A stretch of DNA of 45,576 nucleotides from the NCBI GenBank assembly GCA_902798825.1, contig CADBYI010000034.1:1-45576 (forward strand), given 5' to 3'. This document shows, one piece after another, positions 1 to 7,417 of the stretch (position 1 is its first letter; each line of letters starts with the position of its first letter). A program made the translations under genes and the position numbers. The notes under the pieces are model-generated. The model had not been told where the DNA came from. It was given only the letters and a program-made list of their open reading frames with translations, and did no database searches. The stretch is from an uncultured Eubacteriales bacterium. Lineage in GTDB: Bacteria > Bacillota > Clostridia > Christensenellales > CAG-138.

Positions 1-144
1 GACAAGGCGCGAAGTCGAAAAGGCGGACACGCCGGACTGGGGCTCGCCCTGGCGGCGCGGATCGCCAAACTGCATCAGGCGCAGCTGATCATCGAAAGCA
101 CAGAAGAGAAAGGAACGACCGTATCCTTGATCTTCAGTCGATAA
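1..144 (+). CDS. Sensor histidine kinase, C-terminal fragment
   Basis: Only the last 47 residues lie in the window; the gene starts upstream. The reading frame is open from base 1 and ends with TAA at 142-144. It contains a GHAGLGLALA stretch, which matches the G2 box of the HATPase_c ATP-binding domain of histidine kinases, followed by a hydrophobic strand ending in TTVSLIF, the usual end of that fold. The protein would be a membrane sensor kinase of a two-component system; its partner response regulator would lie upstream and is not visible. The spaced CTTACA repeats just downstream could be bound by that regulator (inference). Confidence 0.8.
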   Translation, partial: DKARSRKGGHAGLGLALAARIAKLHQAQLIIESTEEKGTTVSLIFSR

Positions 145-149
145 GGAAA

Positions 150-188
150 CTTACAACTTGCTTACATTCCACAGAGGACTTGCTTACA
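150..188 (+). promoter_or_regulatory. Phased CTTACA direct repeats (candidate response-regulator box)
   Basis: CTTACA occurs at 150-155, 161-166 and 183-188, so the copies start 11 and 22 bases apart and face the same side of the helix. The last two sit inside a longer direct repeat, ACTTGCTTACATYCC, at 156 and 178. Tandem TTACA-type hexamers with an 11-bp period are typical of OmpR/PhoB-family regulators, for example the B. subtilis PhoP box. The repeats lie between a histidine kinase gene and a lipoprotein gene. The binding protein is inferred. Confidence 0.45.
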
Positions 189-234
189 TCCCTTGCGGTA
201 AGGTAAAGGAAACCAACGAAGGGAGAAAAAACGA

Positions 235-1800
235 ATGAAAAACAGACGGATACTCAAAAAGACTCTTGCATGGATCACCTTGACCGCCATCCTGGTATCG
301 GGAGTGGGCTGCTCCAAGGCGATGCGGGTGGACATCACAGAAAAAACGAACACTGAACGGCTGGAGGACACGGCGATCGTGACCTTATCGGCGTCGTCCG
401 TCGCCCAGCCGGTTGCAGAAGAAGCGAAGCCGGCCGCTTCCGAAACGATCGATTTTAGAGGCCGTAGGTTGGACGAAGTCTCCATCCCCTCCAGTCCCCT
501 ATATGACCTGCTTGGTGCGTCCACCCGCTATAGCGTGGATCTGACGCCCAAATCCGATATCGTCAAAATCATCGTGGACGCCGACGTGTACCTGCCGAAC
601 ACCCTCGAAATGCCCACCCTGCACGTGGAACCCCGGGACTTCACCCAGGAGGAGGTCACGAAGCTCTTCAACGCCCTGTGCGGGGACACAGTCATGTACA
701 AGGCTCAGGAGCAGATGACGAAGGAAGAGGTGGCGGAGCGGATCGCAGATGTTGAATCAGAGATGAAAACCGCCACGGATAAGGACCGTCTCAAAAAGCT
801 GGAGTCCAACCTGGCATACTGGAAGGAAGATTACGAGAAAGCTCCGGAGACCGTCGAAAAACAGATCAGCGACGGCACCCTGGAGGAGCGCCAGCTGGGG
901 ATCGGGGAATACCTGGGCAAGTATAAGGCCCTGGACGCCTACGAGCATCAGGAAGGCTATTATACCTATGGGGGCAAGGCCTTCCACGTCTACGGCCAGA
1001 CCTACGATAAAAACACCAAGTCCAGCTACGATTTCCCCATCGGCGGCAGCATCTGGTATATCCGTGATCAGGCTTTCGGACAGTACCTGAACTACAATGT
1101 GAGGAAATGGATCGCTGATGAGACCGCCGTGCCTGCCGATGCCGCAGGGCTGAAGATGACCCCTGTCGAAGCACGGAAACTGGTGGAGGCCTTTTGGACA
1201 GATAACGGCTTCGAGGATATGGCGGTGATCGGCGTGTATCTCACCCGAAACAGCGATACCGGGAACGGCGGTGACAGGAAAGTGCCCGATCCCTACGGGG
1301 ACAACTCCGCCTATGTGGTGGCCTGCGGCAGGTCCATCGACGGCATCCTGCCGCCCCCGCCCTGTCCCGGCGACCCCCACTGGGGCTTTGAGAGCTGCAG
1401 CTTCACCATCACGGACAACGGCATCGAGAACTTCAACTGGTACTCCCCCTATGCCTATGGTGAATACGTCACCCAAAGCAGTGCCCTTATGACCTTCGAC
1501 AAGATCGATGAGATCTTCCGGAAGATGATGCTGGTGAAATATGATGAGCACAACAGCAACGACCTCACCTCTGCCACCTATCGGGTGGACCGGGTGGCCC
1601 TGGAGATGTCCCGGGTGACCAACCGCAAGTCCAGCGAAAAGGGGCTGCTGGTCCCGGTTTGGAACTTCTACGGCAGCTACTATTTCACCTATGAGCACGG
1701 CGGCAACTTCGGCAGCGACGATCGGGAAGACTTTCCCAGCCCCTTGCTTCGCATCAACGCCATCGATGGCACCGTCATCGAGCCCAGATACGGTTGTTAG
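235..1800 (+). CDS. Predicted lipoprotein of unknown function
   Basis: 521 residues, starting at ATG 235 after an AGGGAG ribosome site. Residues 1-25 are a basic then hydrophobic export signal and Cys26 follows Gly-Val-Gly, a weak lipobox, so the protein is probably lipid-anchored outside the cell. I do not recognise a catalytic motif. A charged helical stretch at about residues 160-205 may form a short coiled coil, and the C-terminal half is rich in Tyr, Trp and Gly, suggesting a beta-rich extracellular domain. It follows a sensor kinase gene by 90 bases, so it may be a target or accessory of that two-component system. Large secreted lipoproteins of this kind are frequent in gut Clostridia and often lack assigned roles. 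Confidence 0.75.
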   Translation: MKNRRILKKTLAWITLTAILVSGVGCSKAMRVDITEKTNTERLEDTAIVTLSASSVAQPVAEEAKPAASETIDFRGRRLDEVSIPSSPLYDLLGASTRYSVDLTPKSDIVKIIVDADVYLPNTLEMPTLHVEPRDFTQEEVTKLFNALCGDTVMYKAQEQMTKEEVAERIADVESEMKTATDKDRLKKLESNLAYWKEDYEKAPETVEKQISDGTLEERQLGIGEYLGKYKALDAYEHQEGYYTYGGKAFHVYGQTYDKNTKSSYDFPIGGSIWYIRDQAFGQYLNYNVRKWIADETAVPADAAGLKMTPVEARKLVEAFWTDNGFEDMAVIGVYLTRNSDTGNGGDRKVPDPYGDNSAYVVACGRSIDGILPPPPCPGDPHWGFESCSFTITDNGIENFNWYSPYAYGEYVTQSSALMTFDKIDEIFRKMMLVKYDEHNSNDLTSATYRVDRVALEMSRVTNRKSSEKGLLVPVWNFYGSYYFTYEHGGNFGSDDREDFPSPLLRINAIDGTVIEPRYGC

Positions 1801-1886
1801 AAGGGGCCCCGGGGAGAGAGAAGGGAGGGGATCAGCCCTCCTTTCTTTGCTTTTTCCTGAGGAGATCGAAACCGAATCATAGCGAA

Positions 1887-1914
1887 AGCCCGGTCCCATG
1901 GACCGGGCTCTTTT
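1887..1914. terminator. Intrinsic terminator between convergent genes
   Basis: A 10-bp perfect stem (AGCCCGGTCC, 1887-1896, with GGACCGGGCT, 1900-1909) is followed by TTTT at 1911-1914. It lies between the stop of the lipoprotein gene and the stop of the oppositely oriented GH13 gene and probably serves the plus-strand transcript. Confidence 0.75.
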
Positions 1915-1925
1915 GATTTCAACCT

Positions 1926-3425
1926 TTATAGGACCACGAAGGAACAGGGCCCCAGCTCTCCTCTCTCAAAGGTGCCCAGCTGGAACAGTGGCGCGCCGGA
2001 AAGGCCCGTCTGCACCGGCCCATCCGACGGGTTCACCGCCAGGGTCAGGGCTCCCCGGCGATAGACGAGCAGAGGGTCCCCCGCTTTGGCGTGGAGGATG
2101 GAGAGGGGCCCGTCCGCCTGTAGGTCCGGCTGACGGTGCCGCAGGGCCAGAACGGCCTTCACAGCGGTCAGCAGGGAAGCGGGGTCCCGCTCCTGCTCCG
2201 CCACCGTGGGAGCGTCCGCCGCCGGGTCCACGGGAAGGTAGAGGGCCTGGGGATCGCCCGGGGAGAAGCCCAAATTGTGGCCCGTCCCCCACTGCATGGG
2301 CGTCCGGCTGCCGGTCCGGGTGTAGCCGCCCTCCTTGGTGGGAAGGGTGGAGAGGTAGCGCATGCCGATCTCGTCCCCGTAGTAGAGGAAGGGAACCCCG
2401 GGCAGGGTGAACAGCAGGGCGTAGGCCAGCTTCAGCCGTTCCTCGGAAAGATACCAGCTGATGCGGGGCGTGTCGTGGTTTCCGGTGATGAAGCTGATAT
2501 AGCCCGCCTCCCGGCTGACTTCGTACCGGTCCAGATAGTCCTTCACGAAGGCCACGGGGTCGTTGCCCTTCAGATAGGCGTCGGGGGAACGCACCAGCCG
2601 GTTGTAGCCGTTGCCCGGGTGGTCCAGATAGAAGTCCATGTCGAAGTCCGCCAGACACAGGGCCTGCTTGGGCCAGCCCCACTCCGCCACAAAGGCCGCC
2701 TCCGGGTACTTTGCCCGCATTTCGTTCAGCAGCCCCTTCCAGAGGGCCGAGGTATAGCTCTTGTTCTCGTCGTCGGCCTTGACCAGGGAGTTGGCCATGT
2801 CCACCCGGAACCCGTCGCAGCCCTGGGATAGCCAGAACCCCATGACGTCCGCCATGGCGTCCCTTGTCGCCTTGGCGGCGGGGGCGTCCGCCGGGGTCTG
2901 CCAGGCTTCCGTGACCTTGGCCCAGCCGTAGTTCAGAGCGGGCTGGCACTTGAAGAAGTTCAGCATATAGGTGCCGTTTCGGGGTGTCTCGCCGCCGATA
3001 TAGGGGTGATCCGGCGTGCCCTTGATCCAGAAGTCGGTCCAGATGTACCGGTCGGAGTATTCGTTCCGCTCCGCCTGACCGCTCTGAATGAACCAGGGAT
3101 GCTCCTCGGAGGTGTGGCCGGGGACCAGGTCCAGCAGGACCCGGATGCCCAGGGCGTGGGCCTCCCGGAACAGGGCGTACAAATCCTCGTTGGTGCCGTA
3201 GCGGGGGGCCACCAGCTTGTAGTCCCGCACGTCGTAGCCTCCGTCCTTAAAGGGGGAGTCGAAGCAGGGGTTCAGCCACAGGGCGTTGCAGCCCAACGCC
3301 TTCACGTAGGGGAGCTTCCGGCGGATGCCGTTGACGTCCCCGATCCCGTCCCCGTTGCTGTCCGAGAAGGAGGAGGGGTAGATCTCGTAAAACACGGCGT
3401 CCCGAAGCCAGGCAGGTCGGTTCAT
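1926..3425 (-). CDS. GH13 alpha-glucosidase / alpha-amylase family
   Basis: 499 residues without a signal peptide, so cytoplasmic. The protein has the GH13 TIM barrel: an opening strand ending VFYEIYPSSF, the Ca-site-like DSNGDGIGD at 22-30, region I DLVPGHTS, region II GFRVDMA with nucleophile Asp209, region III FVAEWG with acid/base Glu248, and region IV GNHD with Asp318. A QPALN motif near 161 resembles the QPDLN region V of the oligo-1,6-glucosidase/trehalose-synthase subfamily. It should hydrolyse imported malto- or isomalto-oligosaccharides; exact linkage cannot be read. It starts 21 bases after the polyferredoxin gene with AAAGGAACA as ribosome site, so it is probably the last gene of the redox operon, an unexpected partner. 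Confidence 0.88.
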   Translation of the reverse strand: MNRPAWLRDAVFYEIYPSSFSDSNGDGIGDVNGIRRKLPYVKALGCNALWLNPCFDSPFKDGGYDVRDYKLVAPRYGTNEDLYALFREAHALGIRVLLDLVPGHTSEEHPWFIQSGQAERNEYSDRYIWTDFWIKGTPDHPYIGGETPRNGTYMLNFFKCQPALNYGWAKVTEAWQTPADAPAAKATRDAMADVMGFWLSQGCDGFRVDMANSLVKADDENKSYTSALWKGLLNEMRAKYPEAAFVAEWGWPKQALCLADFDMDFYLDHPGNGYNRLVRSPDAYLKGNDPVAFVKDYLDRYEVSREAGYISFITGNHDTPRISWYLSEERLKLAYALLFTLPGVPFLYYGDEIGMRYLSTLPTKEGGYTRTGSRTPMQWGTGHNLGFSPGDPQALYLPVDPAADAPTVAEQERDPASLLTAVKAVLALRHRQPDLQADGPLSILHAKAGDPLLVYRRGALTLAVNPSDGPVQTGLSGAPLFQLGTFERGELGPCSFVVL

Positions 3426-3446
3426 AGGTATGTTCCTTTCAAAAGT

Positions 3447-4268
3447 TTATTTGCAGCGAAAGCCGGCGGACAGGGCGTCGTGGGGACAGGCGTCCAAACA
3501 CCGGCCGCAGCGGATGCATTCGGGGCTGTTGGGATGGTGCACCACGTCCACGTCCATGGGGCAGGCGGCGGCGCACCGGCCGCAGTGGACGCATTTTTCC
3601 TCCGTCACCTGCAGTCGATAGAACCCCACCCCGTTGAACAGACCGTAGAAAGCCCCCAGGGGACAGAGATATTTGCAGAAGGGCCGGGCCACGAAGAGGG
3701 CCAAAAGGACGATCACGACGAGAATGCCCAGCTTAAGATAGAACAGGGGCCCCCGCAGGGCGGCGAAGGAGGGATTGAGGCTGGTCAAGGGCAGACCTGC
3801 CTCCAACAGGCCGGCGGGGCAGAGATATTTGCAGAAAACGGGCTCGGCCATCAGCAAAGCCAGCGCCACCAGCAGGAAGAGCACCGCATACTTACCATAC
3901 CGCAGGGGCCTGTCCAGCCACCGGGGCACCTTGAGCTTGGGCAAGGGAACCCGGGCAAGAAGGTCCTGCAGCAGGCCGAAGGGGCACAAAAAGCCGCATA
4001 CCAGCCGCCCCAGGAGCACCCCGAACAGCAGCAGCGTCCCCAGCACGTAGGCGGGAAAGCGCCCGGTCCGCTGGCCCAATGCGGCCTGGAGGGACCCGAT
4101 GGGGCAGGCGCCCAGGGCCCCAGGGCAGGAGTAGCAATTGAGGCCGGGGACGCACAGGAGCTTGGACTTCCCCTGAAAGATGACGCCCCGGAAAAAGCCC
4201 GGAATATAGGCGTTCTGGCCCAAGGCGGCCAGGCACTGTATGAGGGTGCGGCGGCTCTGTCGCTTCAT
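3447..4268 (-). CDS. Membrane polyferredoxin, NapH/YccM-like 4Fe-4S protein
   Basis: 273 residues. The N-terminal part has several membrane segments interrupted by Cys-Pro motifs (CPGALGACP, CGFLCP, and two CKYLCP), as in the membrane ferredoxins of the NapH/NosR/CcoG group. The C-terminus carries two classical 4Fe-4S motifs, CVHCGRCAAACP and CIRCGRCLDACP. It should pass electrons across or along the membrane. The start is ATG 4268, which overlaps the stop of the small CxxC gene by four bases (ATGA), indicating translational coupling; the longer frame starting at 4385 would overlap that gene entirely and is not used. With the thioredoxin-like and CxxC proteins it probably forms an extracytoplasmic thiol-redox relay (inference). 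Confidence 0.85.
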   Translation of the reverse strand: MKRQSRRTLIQCLAALGQNAYIPGFFRGVIFQGKSKLLCVPGLNCYSCPGALGACPIGSLQAALGQRTGRFPAYVLGTLLLFGVLLGRLVCGFLCPFGLLQDLLARVPLPKLKVPRWLDRPLRYGKYAVLFLLVALALLMAEPVFCKYLCPAGLLEAGLPLTSLNPSFAALRGPLFYLKLGILVVIVLLALFVARPFCKYLCPLGAFYGLFNGVGFYRLQVTEEKCVHCGRCAAACPMDVDVVHHPNSPECIRCGRCLDACPHDALSAGFRCK

Positions 4269-4408
4269 GCGCCCAACCCCATGCACTCCAGGCAGATGAG
4301 GATGGCCTTGCGCAGGGTCCCCGTCGCCTGGCCCGTGGCCGCGCCGTAGAGGATCAGCCCTATGCCGAGCCCCAGCAGGGCCCATTTTGCCCAGCGCTTG
4401 TCCCTCAT
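4265..4408 (-). CDS. Small CxxC membrane protein, CD1871A-like
   Basis: 47 residues with one membrane helix (about residues 8-27) and a C-terminal CLEC motif near the end (ICLECMGLG). The size, the preceding LRKA and the C-terminal CxxC match the small CD1871A-type family often found between thioredoxin and polyferredoxin genes in Clostridia. The ATG at 4408 overlaps the stop of the TlpA-like gene by four bases, and its own stop overlaps the start of the polyferredoxin by four bases. This tight coupling argues that it is a real gene and that the three products are made in fixed proportion. Its biochemical role is not established; a thiol or metal shuttle between the two larger partners is plausible. 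Confidence 0.8.
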   Translation of the reverse strand: MRDKRWAKWALLGLGIGLILYGAATGQATGTLRKAILICLECMGLGA

Positions 4409-5007
4409 CTTCCGGACAGCTGACTTAGCCTGGCCTGGATCTCGGAAAGATAGGCGTCCGTCACGGAGCTGCCGGTCTGGGGCACGCCCAGCATCCAGTC
4501 GCCCACCTCGTTGCCCCGGCTGTCCAGGAAGAGGGTGGTGGGAATGGCCATGACCCGGCTCAAAAAGCCCCCCATGAGCCCGGCGGACCCCTGTCCGTCC
4601 AGGCAGGGGAAGGTGCAGCCGTTCTCCTCCAATATGGCCTTGGCATCCGACAGGTCCCCGGGATCGTCCACGGTGATGGAGAGGAAGTTCACGTTCTCCG
4701 GCAGGCGGCCGTACAGCTCGCTGAGGGCGGGAAGCTCCGACCGGCAAGGGCCGCACCAGCTGGCCCACACGTTCACCATGGTCAGCTCGTACTGGCCCAG
4801 GACCTCCTCCGTCACGGTCTCCCTGTCCAGAGTCTGGGCGGTGAAGGACAGCGCATAGGGCGCCTCGGCGGGGGCGCTTGTGGGCTCCGCCGCAGGCGCT
4901 TCGGCCATAGCTGCCGTAGGCGCGGGGGCGTCCGTGGCGTTCGCCTGTACGTTCTGACATCCTATCGCCAGAAGAAGGAGAACAAGCAGAGCAACTGTCT
5001 TTTTCAT
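4405..5007 (-). CDS. TlpA/ResA-like thioredoxin lipoprotein
   Basis: 200 residues from ATG 5007, preceded by GAGGAAAGA. Residues 1-16 plus Cys17 (LAIGC) form a lipoprotein signal, followed by an Ala/Pro/Thr-rich linker to about residue 50. The thioredoxin domain contains WCGPC with active Cys85 and Cys88, and the cis-proline loop AIPTT. This is the pattern of membrane-anchored extracytoplasmic thiol reductases such as ResA and TlpA. An upstream in-frame start at 5154 would add 49 residues before the signal peptide and overlap the promoter, so it is rejected. It is the first gene of a coupled operon with the CxxC peptide and polyferredoxin, which probably supply its electrons. Confidence 0.87.
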   Translation of the reverse strand: MKKTVALLVLLLLAIGCQNVQANATDAPAPTAAMAEAPAAEPTSAPAEAPYALSFTAQTLDRETVTEEVLGQYELTMVNVWASWCGPCRSELPALSELYGRLPENVNFLSITVDDPGDLSDAKAILEENGCTFPCLDGQGSAGLMGGFLSRVMAIPTTLFLDSRGNEVGDWMLGVPQTGSSVTDAYLSEIQARLSQLSGR

Positions 5008-5049
5008 ATATCGTCTTTCCTCGTTTTGATCACTTTTGAAATCATCCCT

Positions 5050-5078
5050 ATCATACCTGAAAACGGGGGAACTATCAA
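5050..5078 (-). promoter_or_regulatory. Promoter of the redox operon
   Basis: On the minus strand TTGATA (5078-5073) and TATGAT (5055-5050) are separated by exactly 17 bases, 43 bases before the thioredoxin start. This is a good sigma-A type promoter, arranged back to back with the CHAP gene promoter. Confidence 0.75.
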
Positions 5079-5112
5079 GGGGAAAAACCATCCGCCCGAT
5101 CCGGCCCACCGG

Positions 5113-5141
5113 TTGACAAGGGAGCCACCCTGTGGTAAAAA
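5113..5141 (+). promoter_or_regulatory. Promoter of the CHAP gene
   Basis: A perfect TTGACA at 5113-5118 is followed after 17 bases by TAAAAA (5136-5141). The -10 match is modest, and TATTCT at 5142 is an alternative with too long a spacer. It lies 52 bases before the GTG start. Confidence 0.5.
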
Positions 5142-5192
5142 TATTCTGTATCATGATGCGGTATACGCAGTATTTGGAAGAAAGGGGAAGAA

Positions 5193-6206
5193 GTGAAAAG
5201 AAGATTGCCGGTTTTGCTGATGGCGCTCATCCTGGTTTCCCTCCCTTTTCTCCCTGCATTTGCCGATGAGGAGAAGCCGACGGCCACCCCCACTGCCGAA
5301 GCCGATACGTCCAATCAAAATGCGTCTCGCTCCCCCAACAAGCCCACCTGGGAGAAGTCCCTGGACTGTTGGGAACAGGAGGAGCTGCCCAGCCTTACCC
5401 TGACGGGAAAGCTGCGGGAGGACGTGCTGATCATCGCCCGGTCCCAGCTGGGGTATTCTTCGGACCGAAACTGCTTCAGAAAGGACAAGGCGGGCAATAA
5501 GCGGTATTATACCCGCTACGGCGAATGGGAAGGGGCCATCTACGGCGACTGGTGCGATACCTTCGTCTCCTTCTGCGTTCATTACGCCGGCAAAACGGAC
5601 TATCCCAAGGAGTCCAGCTGCGCCCGGCATATGTTCCAGCTCAAGGCGGACGGATACTGGCGGGAGTGGAACAGCTATATTCCCAAGCCCGGGGACCTGG
5701 TCTTCTATGCGATCGGCAAGGGGAGCGTGGCGCCCAACCATGTGGGCATAGTGGAGAAGGTCATGCGGGGCGAAGGAAACGAAGCCGGCAAGCTTGTCAC
5801 CATCGAGGGGAACATGCGCAATCCGGAGGGCGGCACCAGCTGTGTGGTCCGCACCACCCGGACGCTGCAGGAGGTGGTGGGCTACGGCACCTTTGAGATC
5901 GGCAAACCGTACCCGAAGGAGTATACCGTTCGCTCCAGCGGCTGGGAAATCATCGGCGATGATTCCATCTACTTCATCGAGTATCCGAAGGAGGAGGTCC
6001 TGAAGTTCCTGGGCCTCTATGACACCCGGTATTATCGGTATTGGTACCCGCAGGAGTCCGCCGAGGCGGAAACGGAGGAGGAGCAGCTGGCTGCGTCCGA
6101 TAAAGGGCTGAAGCCCCCCGAGACGGACGCACAGACGACGCCGACGCCGCCCGAGACGCCTGCCGAGATCGCCGCGCAGGCGGAACAGCCGGGGGGTAGA
6201 AAATAA
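5193..6206 (+). CDS. Secreted CHAP-domain amidase/endopeptidase
   Basis: 337 residues from GTG 5193 with a GAAAGGGGAAG ribosome site. Residues 1-24 form a signal peptide ending AFA, followed by a Thr/Asn-rich spacer. The middle part is a CHAP (NlpC/P60-like) peptidase: Cys121 in GDWCDTF, His183 in PNHVGIVEKV within KPGDLVFY..., and a polar TIEGN strand. These enzymes cut peptidoglycan stem peptides or cross-bridges. The C-terminus (about 285-337) is a low-complexity Glu/Pro/Thr tail, probably a wall-spanning spacer. No cell-wall binding repeats are visible. The gene stands alone with its own promoter and terminator; a role in wall turnover is likely, but the bond cut is unknown. Confidence 0.85.
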   Translation: MKRRLPVLLMALILVSLPFLPAFADEEKPTATPTAEADTSNQNASRSPNKPTWEKSLDCWEQEELPSLTLTGKLREDVLIIARSQLGYSSDRNCFRKDKAGNKRYYTRYGEWEGAIYGDWCDTFVSFCVHYAGKTDYPKESSCARHMFQLKADGYWREWNSYIPKPGDLVFYAIGKGSVAPNHVGIVEKVMRGEGNEAGKLVTIEGNMRNPEGGTSCVVRTTRTLQEVVGYGTFEIGKPYPKEYTVRSSGWEIIGDDSIYFIEYPKEEVLKFLGLYDTRYYRYWYPQESAEAETEEEQLAASDKGLKPPETDAQTTPTPPETPAEIAAQAEQPGGRK

Positions 6207-6218
6207 AAACCTATCTTG

Positions 6219-6251
6219 AGGGGCAGGTCTGCGGATCCGGCCCCTTTTTTT
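6219..6251 (+). terminator. Intrinsic terminator after the CHAP gene
   Basis: AGGGGC (6219-6224) pairs with GCCCCT (6240-6245) and is followed by a run of seven T residues to 6251. Confidence 0.75.
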
Positions 6252-6272
6252 GAAAAACGGCCGATTTTGCGT

Positions 6273-6327
6273 CGGTTGCAACCGCCGGTTGACAAATCGA
6301 CGGCCTAAATTGGTGGCGGGCAACCGG
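6273..6327 (+). promoter_or_regulatory. GGTTG/CAACC inverted repeats upstream of the XRE gene
   Basis: CGGTTGCAACCG (6273-6284) is a perfect palindrome, and its right half restarts a second one, CAACCGCCGGTTG (6279-6291). A third CAACCGG lies at 6321-6327. TTGACA at 6289-6294 overlaps the repeats, although no good -10 is seen at standard distance. They are likely operator sites, possibly for the XRE protein encoded 66 bases downstream (inference). Confidence 0.45.
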
Positions 6328-6393
6328 CCTTTGTGTGTACCATAAGCCCAGAAAACGGAGCCGGGCAGCGAGCCCGGACGAAAGGAGAAACAC

Positions 6394-7365
6394 ATGATCC
6401 TGGCGGATAAGATCATCGATTTGCGTAAGAAGGCGGGCTGGTCCCAGGAGGAACTGGCGGAGAAGCTGGGCGTGAGCCGGCAGTCCGTTTCCAAGTGGGA
6501 GGGGGCCCAGTCCATTCCCGATATGAACAAGATCCTGCAGCTTTCGGAGCTGTTCGGCGTCAGCACGGATTATCTGCTGAAGGACAGCATGGAGGCCCCG
6601 GAGATAGTCCCCGCCCAGGACGAAGAAGGGGAGGGGGCCACCTTCGTGTCCATGGAGGAGGCCAATGCCTTCCTGGACTATAAGCAGGACAGCGCGCCGA
6701 AGATCGCTCTGGGCGTGCTGCTGTGCATCCTGTCCCCCATCACGCTGATCCTTTTGGGCGGGGCTCAGGAGAGCGGGCGCATCGTCCTTACGGAGATGCA
6801 GGCGGCCATGATCGGCCTCATGGTGCTGCTCCTCATGGTGGCGGGGGCGGTGCTCCTGTTCGTGCTTACGGGCATGAAGGGCAGCAAGTATGAGTATCTC
6901 GAGAAGAACGCTCTGGACACGGCCTATGGTGTCTCCGGCATGGTCCGGGAGCGGATGGGCCGGGAGGAAGCGGATCACACCCGCCGTATCGCCGTAGGCG
7001 TGGTCCTCTGTGTGCTGGCGTCCATCCCCCTGTTCGCATTGCTGCTATGGCGGGGCGATGATGATTGGTACGGGTGCCTGGGCGTCAGCGCCATCCTGGT
7101 CCTGGCGGCCGTCGGCGTCCACATCCTGGTGAAAGCCAGCATCCCCTGGGGCGGGTATCAGATGCTCCTGGAGCAGGGGGACTACACCCGCTCCGCCAAG
7201 CGGAGCAACCGCAAGTACAGCGGCATCTACTGGGGCATTGTCACGGCCGGCTATCTGGCGGCCAGCTTTATCACCAACCGCTGGGACAGGACCTGGATCG
7301 TCTGGCCCGTGGCCGGCGTCCTCTACGGGGTGCTGGCAGAGGTGGTCAAGCTCCGGGACAAGTAA
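6394..7365 (+). CDS. XRE-family DNA-binding protein with membrane domain
   Basis: 323 residues; ATG follows AAAGGAG. Residues 1-65 are a helix-turn-helix of the XRE/Cro type (QEELAEKLGVSRQSVSKWE), common in Firmicutes. A linker leads to two hydrophobic helices around residues 105-155, and two more pairs in the C-terminal half, so the protein is probably a membrane-tethered regulator. Such HTH-membrane proteins are thought to link an envelope signal to transcription, but the ligand here cannot be read. The palindromes directly upstream suggest autoregulation. The next gene, convergent on the minus strand, is a MATE exporter; no functional tie is shown. Confidence 0.8.
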   Translation: MILADKIIDLRKKAGWSQEELAEKLGVSRQSVSKWEGAQSIPDMNKILQLSELFGVSTDYLLKDSMEAPEIVPAQDEEGEGATFVSMEEANAFLDYKQDSAPKIALGVLLCILSPITLILLGGAQESGRIVLTEMQAAMIGLMVLLLMVAGAVLLFVLTGMKGSKYEYLEKNALDTAYGVSGMVRERMGREEADHTRRIAVGVVLCVLASIPLFALLLWRGDDDWYGCLGVSAILVLAAVGVHILVKASIPWGGYQMLLEQGDYTRSAKRSNRKYSGIYWGIVTAGYLAASFITNRWDRTWIVWPVAGVLYGVLAEVVKLRDK

Positions 7366-7382
7366 GGGAAGGATACAAACAG

Positions 7383-7408
7383 AAGCGGCAGGGGCGTCCC
7401 TGCCGCTT
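7383..7408. terminator. Hairpin between convergent XRE and MATE genes
   Basis: An 11-bp perfect stem (7383-7393 with 7398-7408, loop GCGT) lies midway between the two stop codons. The T-run is poor on both sides, but placement and stability suggest a shared bidirectional terminator. Confidence 0.65.
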
Positions 7409-7417
7409 CGTCTGTGT

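Noticed and set aside
757..1899. Long minus-strand reading frame opposite the lipoprotein gene
   Set aside because: It mirrors the plus-strand gene, is rich in Val/Gly/His/Gln as expected for antisense of GC-rich code, has no family motif and no placed ribosome site.
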